Shown here piece after piece: positions 1 through 6,306 of a DNA stretch of 42,386 nucleotides. The stretch's first letter is position 1. The number at the start of each line of letters is the position of its first letter. Under the pieces are notes generated by a model. It saw only the letters and a list, made by a program, of their open reading frames with translations. It was not told the origin of the DNA and searched no databases. Source of the DNA: a virus; the IMG/VR virus record IMGVR_UViG_3300037247_000910, positions 1 to 42,386 of that record; one strand, 5' to 3'. Both the position numbers and the translations under genes were made by a program.

Positions 1-15
1 TTTTGAAACAAAATG

Positions 16-99
16 TGCCGAAGCGGGGATTCGAACCCCGACATCCTTGCGGACATTAGGTCCTGAACCTAACGCGTCTGCCAATTCCGCCACTTCGGC
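16..99 (-). tRNA. tRNA-Leu (anticodon CAG)
   Basis: On the minus strand a full cloverleaf folds: 7-bp acceptor stem GCCGAAG/CTTCGGC, D arm, anticodon stem TTAGG/CCTAA around loop TTCAGGA (anticodon CAG), a long class II variable arm, and T stem CGGGG/CCCCG with loop TTCGAAT. The 3' CCA is not encoded; the discriminator base A is followed by CAT. The 5' half (61-99) is the prophage attachment repeat, so everything upstream of the gene's 5' end is now prophage DNA. Confidence 0.95.
61..99. repeat. attL: attL core (39-bp direct repeat)
   Basis: This is identical to 42260-42298; the bases on both sides differ (60 is G against C; 100 is G against T). It covers tRNA-Leu nucleotides 1 to 39, from the 5' end to just past the anticodon loop. 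The strand crossover presumably lies near the anticodon arm. Confidence 0.92.
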
Positions 100-180
100 G
101 TAATGGGCGGTAGGTGTGTTGTATCGTGTTTTAGGCTCTTAAGCATTTTAAGGTAAATATCTTACACAGATTCAGCGTGT

Positions 181-186
181 ATTATA
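181..186 (-). promoter_or_regulatory. Possible -10 box feeding tRNA-Leu from prophage DNA
   Basis: A perfect TATAAT lies on the minus strand about 80 bases upstream of the tRNA 5' end. The best -35-like sequence (TTGATA, 209-214) is 22 bases away, which is too far for a standard promoter. The region 100-264 holds no gene and no visible terminator, so read-through from the leftward repressor operon is the alternative source of tRNA transcription. Confidence 0.3.
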
Positions 187-264
187 TTTCATTAAACATA
201 TTTATATTTATCAATACTTTTCTAAATTTCTGTTACAAAATCGGGACAATTTACCTTGCTTGTA

Positions 265-567
265 TTACTGATTTCCTATCGAACCTATCACACCTATAAA
301 AACTATTACAATACCAAAGGATATAATCCAGAATAGCAGAGACTGCCTTACCGTGCCCCAGACAATCCCTTTTGATGTGCCAGTCTTTCTTACATTTTCA
401 AAATCACATTTAGGGCATGTCCATATTTGTTTGGTTAATCTCCAGATTGAATAAATCAGGCCGGGAATTACAACTATCAGCCATAGCAATATCTCTATCC
501 AAAACGATCCCTTCATGATATGCTTGCCTGCTCCCTCATATTTGCAATTAGGACATTGTATTTCCAT
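265..567 (-). CDS. Zinc-ribbon membrane protein
   Basis: About 100 residues. An N-terminal CPNC and a CPKC about 50 residues later form a likely four-cysteine zinc ribbon, split by a hydrophobic segment (residues about 25-40). A second hydrophobic segment is at residues about 75-95. I chose the start at 567 because its ATG shares one base with the stop of the upstream gene (TAATG) and has a G-rich stretch before it; an in-frame ATG at 585 has no SD. It is the last gene of the leftward operon expressed with the repressor. A superinfection-exclusion or other lysogenic-conversion role is possible but not shown. Confidence 0.65.
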   Translation of the reverse strand: MEIQCPNCKYEGAGKHIMKGSFWIEILLWLIVVIPGLIYSIWRLTKQIWTCPKCDFENVRKTGTSKGIVWGTVRQSLLFWIISFGIVIVFIGVIGSIGNQ

Positions 568-797
568 TATAGCGTACCCCCACATCGCTTACAGTCGGCC
601 ATGTGTACCAGCCCGAAGTTTTCTTTGGTTAAATACTCATGACCTCTGAGTGTGTACACTTTAAACTCAAAATCAATCATCTCGAATTGTGCGGGGCTTT
701 TGCCTTTACTGGCTTCAAGCAATCCTGATCGGCCAGCGAGAATTACCAGGCCAACAATAAATACAACAAGCAAAGCATACTTTATAATCTGCCGCAT
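567..797 (-). CDS. Small one-TM protein of the lysogeny operon
   Basis: 76 residues. One N-terminal hydrophobic helix (residues about 4-22) is followed by a soluble tail ending in CKRCGG, half of a zinc-knuckle-like motif. The SD AAGGAGGGG sits 6 bases before the ATG at 797, which decides the start over an in-frame ATG at 818 inside the SD region. It is tightly coupled to the next leftward gene. Family not recognised; exposure at the envelope is inferred from the TM helix only. Confidence 0.65.
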   Translation of the reverse strand: MRQIIKYALLVVFIVGLVILAGRSGLLEASKGKSPAQFEMIDFEFKVYTLRGHEYLTKENFGLVHMADCKRCGGTL

Positions 798-834
798 ATT
801 TATCCCCTCCTTTTTCATTAATGAAGAAAATTAC

Positions 835-1143
835 TTAAAAAGCTCCTTCGCTATAGTCTTTTGGCTTGATTTCTTTGCCACAAACTCCACAAAAACACGG
901 ATCTGGTATATCAAAAAAGCCTTTTTTGCAATGGGGACAATAAAATAAAAGGTCAGAACCGCATAATTGACAAAAACGATTCTTCTCAGGAAGACCATGA
1001 TTAATTTCATCGAGCTCCTCTATGGTTTTATTTTTATTGTCAAACGTATCTACACCTAACATAAATTTAATGTCAGCGGCATTGTAAGGTTGGGAAAATT
1101 TACATGAATGTTGTGCGCAAATTGCATAAATTTGTTTTTCCAT
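835..1143 (-). CDS. Cysteine-rich zinc-ribbon protein
   Basis: 102 residues. The C-terminal half carries three CxxC pairs (CQLC, CPHC, CGVC), with a further Cys in the N-terminal part, consistent with a double zinc ribbon. The SD AAGGGG lies 6 bases upstream. It lies between the repressor and two membrane-associated small genes in the leftward operon. No enzyme motif is visible; it may bind nucleic acid or protein. Confidence 0.65.
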   Translation of the reverse strand: MEKQIYAICAQHSCKFSQPYNAADIKFMLGVDTFDNKNKTIEELDEINHGLPEKNRFCQLCGSDLLFYCPHCKKGFFDIPDPCFCGVCGKEIKPKDYSEGAF

Positions 1144-1158
1144 ATTATCCCCTTTTTA

Positions 1159-1623
1159 TTAATATGAATGTATTCTCTTACGTCTTTCGTGTCGGCCTTT
1201 GTGGCCTAGTGCCGGCCTTCTTTTACGTCTCTCAGGCTGTCCGGCTGCTATCCACTCCTTGTTGGAAGCTACTGTATCCAGGAAGCATGTAATCAGTTCT
1301 TTGATAGCATCATTCTTTCCCTGCAAGATGGCCATAAGCTTACTGACATACCTCCCCTCTTCAGGATCAAGCTTTTCTCCATATCCCTCCTGCCCCTCGG
1401 CAACCTTTTTATGTTCTTCGGCTCCCTGCTCCTTTTCGTCAGCAGCCAGATCTTCTACCGTTACGCCCAATGCCTTGGCTGCTTTATATGCTACGGAAAC
1501 GCCAACATCGCTGCCTCGCATAATGCTGGAAACCGCAGATTGACCTATTTTTTCTATCATCTCATTTGAGGCAGGCCCACCGAATTTTTCAGCAAATTTT
1601 ATGTAGTTGTCTTTAAAGGACAT
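1159..1623 (-). CDS. CI-like HTH repressor
   Basis: 154 residues. An N-terminal XRE-type helix-turn-helix (residues about 1-60) includes a QSAVSSIMRG recognition-helix region and the ALGVTVEDL segment typical of CI-family repressors. A charged linker and a helical C-terminal part follow, ending in a basic tail. No LexA-type Ser-Lys protease is evident, so RecA-stimulated self-cleavage is unlikely. It diverges from the early operon across two mirrored operator palindromes, the classic arrangement for an autoregulated prophage repressor. No clear SD precedes the ATG; the leader may be short. Confidence 0.8.
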   Translation of the reverse strand: MSFKDNYIKFAEKFGGPASNEMIEKIGQSAVSSIMRGSDVGVSVAYKAAKALGVTVEDLAADEKEQGAEEHKKVAEGQEGYGEKLDPEEGRYVSKLMAILQGKNDAIKELITCFLDTVASNKEWIAAGQPERRKRRPALGHKGRHERRKRIHSY

Positions 1624-1636
1624 AGGTCAAATCCAT

Positions 1637-1680
1637 CAACAATTGTTGAGATTAGCTATTGACAATCTCAACAATTGTTG
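1637..1680. promoter_or_regulatory. Paired mirrored repressor operators
   Basis: CAACAATTGTTG, a perfect 12-bp palindrome, occurs at 1637-1648 and 1669-1680. With flanks, 1637-1653 and 1664-1680 are perfect 17-base inverted copies separated by 10 bases. The pair lies between the divergent repressor and early genes, and the right copy fills the spacer of the early promoter. These are the expected binding sites of the HTH repressor. Confidence 0.85.
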
Positions 1681-1686
1681 TATACT
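1659..1686 (+). promoter_or_regulatory. Early rightward promoter
   Basis: A perfect -35 TTGACA (1659-1664), a 16-base spacer and -10 TATACT (1681-1686) read toward the early genes. The spacer is occupied by an operator palindrome, so repressor binding would directly block RNA polymerase. Confidence 0.8.
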
Positions 1687-1721
1687 TCACTCGGTATTTG
1701 TAGCACATAAAGGAGTCAATT

Positions 1722-1946
1722 ATGGTCGAATTAAAAGAGTATTTTGAGACAAACGATAAGACATTGCCAGCCGTCAGGGTATCTAAAAGCCTCCTGAAAC
1801 GGATAACAGCTAGAGCAACGGCACATAACACAACTAAGAGTAAATATATAAAGGCTGCAATCCTGATGATGTTAAGCGAAGACGAACCACAGCCAGACAC
1901 TGACCCCGACTCAACGGGACAAGACAATGCCCATCATGCTAATTAA
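1722..1946 (+). CDS. Ribbon-helix-helix (Cro-like position) regulator
   Basis: 74 residues. A short strand (LPAVRVS) is followed by two helices (residues about 22-48), as in Arc/CopG ribbon-helix-helix DNA-binding proteins. The C-terminal tail is acidic and disordered. The SD AAGGAG precedes the ATG. It is the first gene after the early promoter and faces the repressor, so a Cro-like antagonist role is likely though not demonstrated. Confidence 0.7.
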   Translation: MVELKEYFETNDKTLPAVRVSKSLLKRITARATAHNTTKSKYIKAAILMMLSEDEPQPDTDPDSTGQDNAHHAN

Positions 1947-1982
1947 TGTAGCACATTATTATATACGCATACTAAAAAGTAA

Positions 1983-2005
1983 AGGGAAAATCACAGATTT
2001 TCCCT
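1983..2005. other. Perfect 10-bp hairpin after the first early gene
   Basis: AGGGAAAATC and its exact complement flank a 3-base loop. There is no T-run after it, so it is not a standard intrinsic terminator. The 272-base gap 1947-2218 around it contains no convincing gene. It could be an antitermination, RNase or regulator-binding site. Confidence 0.5.
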
Positions 2006-2218
2006 ATGCAGATTATTGCAGATCAGAACCGGATTTTAAAGGTAATAGCTTTAATTCGATTCCCTGTACATGAAACCCATGAATTATTTTCAGAAAATGG
2101 GGAAAGATTTTCAATGGCATTCTGCATTTATTGGGAAATGGGGAGACTTGTATACCGACTGGTAATTTTTGCCATAAATTTACCAATCTTAGAAAGCTAA
2201 ATACTTACGACAAAAAAC

Positions 2219-2650
2219 ATGGGAATGAAATACACAAGATGGCAGATGTTTTTGTATGAGAAGCTGATTTTGTCTCAGCGTTACAGTGTCGAAGATTTAT
2301 CAAGGCGGATGGGTATACCGGCATCAACTCTGTACAACTACATAGAAGGACAAAGCACTTGCCCTCCCGAATTAATCTCACTGTTCTATAACGCAACGAA
2401 AGACCCTGACTTCCTGAACTTCATAATCAATGATACCGACCAGATCCTTGTCTCAAGGAAGGTTGGTGGTTCAGGGAAATCGACATTAGAAGTGGCGCTG
2501 GACATAGCATCGTCAACAGGGCAATTAGTTGCCAGCGTACAGAAGGCGCTTAAAAAAGGATTGATGCCAAATAACAGCAAGAAGGAGATTGTCAAGGGTA
2601 TCAATGCAACACAGAAAAACCTTGAGGGCCTGAGAAGAACGATTGAATGA
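2219..2650 (+). CDS. Phage regulatory protein CII-like (CP76 type)
   Basis: 143 residues. An N-terminal helix-turn-helix (LSRRMGIPASTLYNYIEG, residues about 25-43) is followed by a segment typical of the phage CII/CP76 regulator family, then a helical C-terminus containing paired Lys-rich helices. Such proteins set the lysis-lysogeny decision or early transcription. The position right after the early promoter fits. Family assignment is by overall pattern, without an alignment. Confidence 0.65.
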   Translation: MGMKYTRWQMFLYEKLILSQRYSVEDLSRRMGIPASTLYNYIEGQSTCPPELISLFYNATKDPDFLNFIINDTDQILVSRKVGGSGKSTLEVALDIASSTGQLVASVQKALKKGLMPNNSKKEIVKGINATQKNLEGLRRTIE

Positions 2651-2920
2651 TTGACGATTTTGAAAAGATGGTGCATGGATACTACAAAAACAATAGTTCA
2701 TAAGCATGATTCAGGGAAACGGGAAACGACATTATCTGCCGGAAGGGTATTTACCTTTCCGGATTTTCGTGCCTGCTTCACACGAGGGCGTATTTTCTCC
2801 AACAACGAGTTCAAATCCCGACGTGTTACCAGCAGGTTAAAGATCCCCGTCTTTAGTACGCTTGACGGGGTGATAGAAAAAGCCCGCCATACAGACGGCG
2901 GGCAGGGAGGTAAGCCATGA
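2651..2920 (+). CDS. Doubtful small ORF containing two hairpins
   Basis: An open frame of 89 codons from TTG (2651), or 81 from ATG (2675). It is supported by the ATGA overlap of its stop with the next start at 2917. Against it, two perfect hairpins lie inside: CCCCGTC/GACGGGG (2845-2870) and GCCCGCC/GGCGGGC (2882-2903). The second resembles a dispersed palindromic repeat. No domain is recognised and there is no good SD. It may be a non-coding regulatory stretch. Confidence 0.3.
   Translation: MTILKRWCMDTTKTIVHKHDSGKRETTLSAGRVFTFPDFRACFTRGRIFSNNEFKSRRVTSRLKIPVFSTLDGVIEKARHTDGGQGGKP
2882..2903. repeat. GC-rich palindrome (REP-like)
   Basis: GCCCGCC and GGCGGGC form a 7-bp GC stem around an 8-base loop, just before the SD of the glutaredoxin-like gene. 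A similar GC-rich double hairpin stands at 32006-32044. It may modulate translation of the downstream gene or be a dispersed genomic palindrome. Confidence 0.45.
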
Positions 2921-3117
2921 AATATATTTATGTGAAATCTAATTGCCCCAAGTGTGAATTACGGAGAAAAGAATATAAGGAACTGGGCACAGAATATGTC
3001 GAGAGGGATATTAGCAGGTTTAAGAACCCGAATATTCACAAGGACGATATTGATGTTACTGCGTGTATGAAAATGCTTATGGATGATGCGGCTTTGCCTA
3101 TAGTGGTAGAGGGGTAA
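2917..3117 (+). CDS. Glutaredoxin-like protein
   Basis: 66 residues, shorter than usual glutaredoxins. It begins with a beta strand followed by the CPKC active-site motif (residues 10-13), the thioredoxin-fold redox site, and ends with LPIVVEG, matching the cis-Pro strand region (LP) of the fold. It probably reduces disulfides in the cytoplasm, for example in support of nucleotide reduction. SD GGGAGG upstream. Confidence 0.75.
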   Translation: MKYIYVKSNCPKCELRRKEYKELGTEYVERDISRFKNPNIHKDDIDVTACMKMLMDDAALPIVVEG

Positions 3118-3135
3118 GCAATTAACGAAGGACGA

Positions 3136-3330
3136 ATGAATAAACAAAGGAGAAAAAAATTAGAACAGGCTATCGAAATTATAGCAGGTGCCATGATGGA
3201 GGAGGAGGAAGCATTAAACAACCTTCCCGAAGGCATTAGGGAATCTGGAAAAGCTGACAAAATGGAAGAGTATATAGGATACATGGATTCGGCCAAAGAA
3301 GAATTAGAGCAAATAACGATGGACGAATGA
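3136..3330 (+). CDS. Small acidic helical protein
   Basis: 64 residues, mostly charged helix with EEEE and a second helix near the C-terminus; no cysteines or membrane segment. An SD-like GAAGGA precedes the ATG. The flanking DNA has short GACGAATGA-like repetitions seen between several early genes. Similar small helical proteins are common in early phage regions, but I cannot assign a function. Confidence 0.6.
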   Translation: MNKQRRKKLEQAIEIIAGAMMEEEEALNNLPEGIRESGKADKMEEYIGYMDSAKEELEQITMDE

Positions 3331-3351
3331 TGAACAATGAAAGGAGTGTGA

Positions 3352-3543
3352 ATGATGGTTAGATGTATTGGGTTTGCTAATGAAGCAACAGGTGAAGAAT
3401 ATGTAACTTTTACAGAAGATTCAAAAGAGGAAACACCAACCGAAGAGTTTGTAAAACCTGGATGCAAGGTTATATATGAAGAAGAAATTGATGATTTTTC
3501 TTGTAGTTTTCCAATGGATCGCAGATTAAAAGTAGACGCATAA
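3352..3543 (+). CDS. Small acidic hypothetical protein
   Basis: 63 residues, rich in Glu and Asp, with two central cysteines. The SD AAGGAG lies 5 bases before the first of two adjacent ATGs. No motif is recognised. Part of the closely packed early operon. Confidence 0.55.
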   Translation: MMVRCIGFANEATGEEYVTFTEDSKEETPTEEFVKPGCKVIYEEEIDDFSCSFPMDRRLKVDA

Positions 3544-3553
3544 AGGATATGAC

Positions 3554-3862
3554 ATGAAATTAGAACCTGGAATGCTGATAGAAACTAATTACAGCGGTCC
3601 TTATCGGATAAAAAGCGTTACCCGTGGGTGTACGTGCCCTAATTATGTTGATACTATAAATCTTGAAAACCCACCACCACAATCGCCACATATTCATATA
3701 GTATGTAGTAATCCAGACAAGACAGGCGAATTTTATTTAAACGGATACGATGAAGAAACATTGCAAAGCCTTGACAAATCTTATTGTGAAAGCGACAAAC
3801 TAGAACATGACTACATAACAATATTGGAACAAGACAAACCTATACAAAAAACATTCTTTTAA
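3554..3862 (+). CDS. Hypothetical early protein
   Basis: 102 residues with strand-rich N-terminus, a CTCP motif near residue 26 and further cysteines around residues 51 and 78. SD AAAGGA just upstream. No family is recognised; a metal-binding fold is possible. Confidence 0.6.
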   Translation: MKLEPGMLIETNYSGPYRIKSVTRGCTCPNYVDTINLENPPPQSPHIHIVCSNPDKTGEFYLNGYDEETLQSLDKSYCESDKLEHDYITILEQDKPIQKTFF

Positions 3863-3875
3863 TGGAGATATTATT

Positions 3876-4088
3876 ATGGCAGCCGGAACATTACCAAAAC
3901 CAGGAGCAAAGGATTACGAGAGAACAGAGCTACTTTGCGTTGATGATTGCAAGCATACAGATTGTAATTATCTCAAAACAATGACAAAGAGTCTTTGCAA
4001 AATATGTCAAACCCCTATCGGTTATGATACTAGATATTACCGAGAGGACGATAAACAATTAGTTCATGCAAGGTGTGTTGAGGGATAA
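3876..4088 (+). CDS. Small zinc-finger protein
   Basis: 70 residues. A CKICQTPIG motif and a C-terminal HARC form a plausible treble-clef or LIM-like zinc site, with additional cysteines at DDCKHTDC. It belongs to the group of small cysteine-rich proteins in this operon. Partner unknown. Confidence 0.6.
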   Translation: MAAGTLPKPGAKDYERTELLCVDDCKHTDCNYLKTMTKSLCKICQTPIGYDTRYYREDDKQLVHARCVEG

Positions 4089-4113
4089 AGGAAGTAGAGG
4101 CAAATAACGAATA

Positions 4114-4410
4114 ATGAATGACGATAGACGAAGGACGAAGGAAAGGAAGAAGAAGGTACAGAGGGGGTTTGGGATATCAAAAGCGATGGATCTCCTGGGA
4201 ATGTCATATTCCACCTTGCTATGGCATATAAACCAAGTCAAGGAAGGTAAGGCCGAACTCCCAATTCCATATAAACAGCATAGGCCAGGGGGAGATTATA
4301 AGTTTGACCCTGAAGATCTCCGGATATGGGAATGGGATGTAACGCATGGTATCAAGCCATGTACCAAGGCGAAGAATAGAATAAGGATTGTGGGGTTAGA
4401 GAATGTTTGA
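4114..4410 (+). CDS. HTH (excisionase/MerR-like) protein
   Basis: 98 residues. After a basic N-terminus, residues about 20-70 read as a helix-turn-helix (SKAMDLLGMSYSTLLWHI) followed by a wing that ends in DPEDLRIWEWD, the pattern of MerR-type excisionase-like or DNA-binding small phage proteins. It could be the directionality factor for the integrase or a transcription regulator. No separate Xis is seen elsewhere. Confidence 0.55.
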   Translation: MNDDRRRTKERKKKVQRGFGISKAMDLLGMSYSTLLWHINQVKEGKAELPIPYKQHRPGGDYKFDPEDLRIWEWDVTHGIKPCTKAKNRIRIVGLENV

Positions 4411-4462
4411 ATTGGGATTATTGTCGTTAATTGTATTCGGGTTCTGGTGGGGGTGTAGATAA
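4403..4462 (+). CDS. Possible 19-residue membrane microprotein
   Basis: The ATG overlaps the end of the HTH gene and encodes a nearly all-hydrophobic peptide (FELGLLSLIVFGFWWGC) ending in TAA. A weak G-rich stretch precedes it. Small TM peptides occur in phages, but chance cannot be excluded at this length. Confidence 0.25.
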   Translation: MFELGLLSLIVFGFWWGCR

Positions 4463-4490
4463 TTTACGATTTACGATTTGGGATTGAAGA

Positions 4491-5078
4491 TTGAAAACAG
4501 GAACTAAATCAATTCTGTTTGGAATACATCAATTCATACTGCACCCTCTTATGGTTGTATGGGCATGGCGTATCCTTTATTACCGATGGCCTACCTTCCA
4601 TGAGTGGTGCGCCATCATTACGCATGATCTTGGATATTGGGGATCTCCGAATATGGACGGCATAACGGGAGAAAGCCATCCTGAAGCACCGGCACGTTGG
4701 TGGAGAAAACATTTTTTAAAATTTGGTGAAAAAGTGGCCTATGAGATTGTAGGCCACAGTCGTTTTTATGCTGCCTTGAATAACCAGGATCTATCCGGGT
4801 TGTTTCGTGCAGACAAATTAAGCATGGCCCTTTACCCAAGATGGTTATACCTATTGCTCGGAAATCTCAGCGGCGAAATAAAGGAATACATGACTCACGC
4901 CAGTACGAGAAAGGGTAAATATATAGACATAATCAAAGCGGGCAAAAGCCAAATCCAATGGTTAATTGAGACACAGGCCCACATGGCATTGATGGGTTTA
5001 CACGGTGACAATTATGGACCGGTGGCAAGGCAGATGAAAGCGGATAAAGAAAGGAGAATAGCAAGTGAAAATAATTAA
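4491..5078 (+). CDS. HD-domain-like phosphohydrolase
   Basis: 195 residues from TTG (4491). The stretch THDLGYW (residues about 44-50) provides an HD pair; further histidines follow at SHPEAP and VGHSRFY, a metal-ligand pattern of HD-type hydrolases, and FRADKLS resembles the distal Asp region. Substrate unknown; nucleotide hydrolysis would suit its place before thyX. The TTG start lies inside a spacer repeat; an in-frame ATG at 4551 is the alternative, but would cut conserved-looking HQFILHP residues. It overlaps thyX by 14 bases. Confidence 0.55.
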   Translation: MKTGTKSILFGIHQFILHPLMVVWAWRILYYRWPTFHEWCAIITHDLGYWGSPNMDGITGESHPEAPARWWRKHFLKFGEKVAYEIVGHSRFYAALNNQDLSGLFRADKLSMALYPRWLYLLLGNLSGEIKEYMTHASTRKGKYIDIIKAGKSQIQWLIETQAHMALMGLHGDNYGPVARQMKADKERRIASENN

Positions 5079-5757
5079 ACAGAGTTGGTCGTTTGTTGTA
5101 CACCCTGAATGGCTAGGGATGCTAAAGCTAATAGAAGATGCTGGGAAAACATGCTACAAAAGTGAGAGCGGAGGTACTGCGAGTTCTTATAAGGCTTTCG
5201 CAAAGAAGATGATTGATTCAGGACATCATTCCGTAATCGAACACGGCAATATATCTGTTCGGATAATAACAGATAGAGGCGTAACTCATGAATTAGTTCG
5301 TCACCGATTAGCCGCATACTCTCAAGAGAGCACGAGATATTGTAATTACAGCAAGGACAAATTCGGCAATGCGATAACCGTGATTTTACCTGTTTGGTTT
5401 TATAGTATACCCGATGAATGGCATTCCTATCAAACAATCCCTGGGGGTTACACATTGGGAGATGCTCAGACGAAAGAGAAACAATATTATGATTGGAAAA
5501 TAGCAATGGCAAGGAGTGAGGAAAGTTATTTCATGTTGCTAGATGATGGACAAACTCCGCAAGAAGCCAGAAGCGTCCTTCCAAATTCTCTTAAGACGGA
5601 AATTGTTATGACAGCAAACCTGAGAGAATGGAGACATGTATTCTCGCTAAGATGTTCACCTAAAGCACATCCTCAGATAAGAGAATTGATGATTGATATG
5701 CTAACTGAATTTAGAAATACGATTCCTGTAATATTTGACGACATACCGGAGGCATAA
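5065..5757 (+). CDS. thyX: Flavin-dependent thymidylate synthase ThyX
   Basis: 230 residues. The ThyX signature RHRx7S is present (RHRLAAYSQES, residues about 79-89), followed by STRY. HHSVIEH upstream and the C-terminal LREWRHVFSLR segment with CSPKAHPQIRE match the family. ThyX makes dTMP from dUMP using FAD, NADPH and methylene-tetrahydrofolate. The GTG start has AAGGAG 8 bases upstream and overlaps the HD-like gene. It supplies thymidine for phage replication. Confidence 0.96.
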   Translation: MKIIKQSWSFVVHPEWLGMLKLIEDAGKTCYKSESGGTASSYKAFAKKMIDSGHHSVIEHGNISVRIITDRGVTHELVRHRLAAYSQESTRYCNYSKDKFGNAITVILPVWFYSIPDEWHSYQTIPGGYTLGDAQTKEKQYYDWKIAMARSEESYFMLLDDGQTPQEARSVLPNSLKTEIVMTANLREWRHVFSLRCSPKAHPQIRELMIDMLTEFRNTIPVIFDDIPEA

Positions 5758-5763
5758 CTAGCA

Positions 5764-6009
5764 ATGGGCACTGATATTGATCATCCAAGTCACTATAACC
5801 AGGGCAAGATCGAGGTCATAGATTTTATCGAAGACCAGAAATTGGAGTTTAGCCTTGGCAACGTAATCAAATATATAGCCCGTGCCGGCAAGAAGGATAA
5901 GCAAAAAGAACTAGAGGATTTATACAAAGCCAATTGGTATCTGGAAAGGGAAATAGAGAGAATTGAAAAACAAACCCAAATACAAACTCGTGCCGAAGAA
6001 GGGATGTAG
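5764..6009 (+). CDS. DUF3310 family protein
   Basis: 81 residues. The motifs HPSHYNQGKIEVIDFIEDQ and LGNVIKYIARAGKKD are the hallmark of the DUF3310 phage family, often annotated as nucleotide-kinase-like, although a kinase activity is not established. The C-terminal helix contains KANWYLEREIER. It follows thyX directly, consistent with a nucleotide-metabolism or replication role. Confidence 0.9.
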   Translation: MGTDIDHPSHYNQGKIEVIDFIEDQKLEFSLGNVIKYIARAGKKDKQKELEDLYKANWYLEREIERIEKQTQIQTRAEEGM

Positions 6010-6056
6010 TAATCGCCTTGGACACGGGCGTGTTAAAAAAATAGAAATCGAGTAGT

Positions 6057-6110
6057 CCGGGGGCTGCCAAGAGGGTTCCTTCTGTTCTTTCCCTCTTGCG
6101 TAGTTCCCGG
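6057..6110. other. Long stem-loop between DUF3310 and a zinc microprotein
   Basis: CCGGG (6057-6061) pairs with CCCGG (6106-6110), and inside it CAAGAGGG (6068-6075) pairs with CCCTCTTG (6091-6098) around a pyrimidine-rich loop. No T-run follows. It lies in a 147-base gap without a gene and may control processing or translation of the downstream genes. Confidence 0.5.
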
Positions 6111-6156
6111 CTGCCTAAAAGAAGGGGATAGGGAGTAGGCAAAGGGCAAATACAAT

Positions 6157-6303
6157 ATGTATTGTGATTATTGTGGATTTCGTGACGACGAAAACAATTT
6201 TATTCATGAAAACTTTAATTTGCATTTCTGCCGCGAAGAATGCAGACGTTTTTATTATATAGAAACGAATAAAAATTATACCAAAGGAGTTGAGGAGAAT
6301 TAA
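6157..6303 (+). CDS. 48-residue zinc-finger microprotein
   Basis: ATG at 6157 to TAA at 6303. The peptide begins with CDYCG and has CREEC about 20 residues later, with a His just before, giving a compact four-ligand zinc site. AAAGGG is upstream of the start. Its 3' end contains the SD sequence for the sliding clamp gene, so the two may be coupled. Confidence 0.6.
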   Translation: MYCDYCGFRDDENNFIHENFNLHFCREECRRFYYIETNKNYTKGVEEN

Positions 6304-6306
6304 GAC

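Noticed and set aside
2006-2200. 64-codon open frame on the plus strand
   Set aside because: Starts at the foot of a hairpin with no SD and has no recognisable domain or gene-like composition; more likely untranslated regulatory DNA.
2651-2920. tRNA T-arm-like GTTCAAATCC near 2810
   Set aside because: The flanking bases do not form a T stem and no acceptor or D arm is found nearby.
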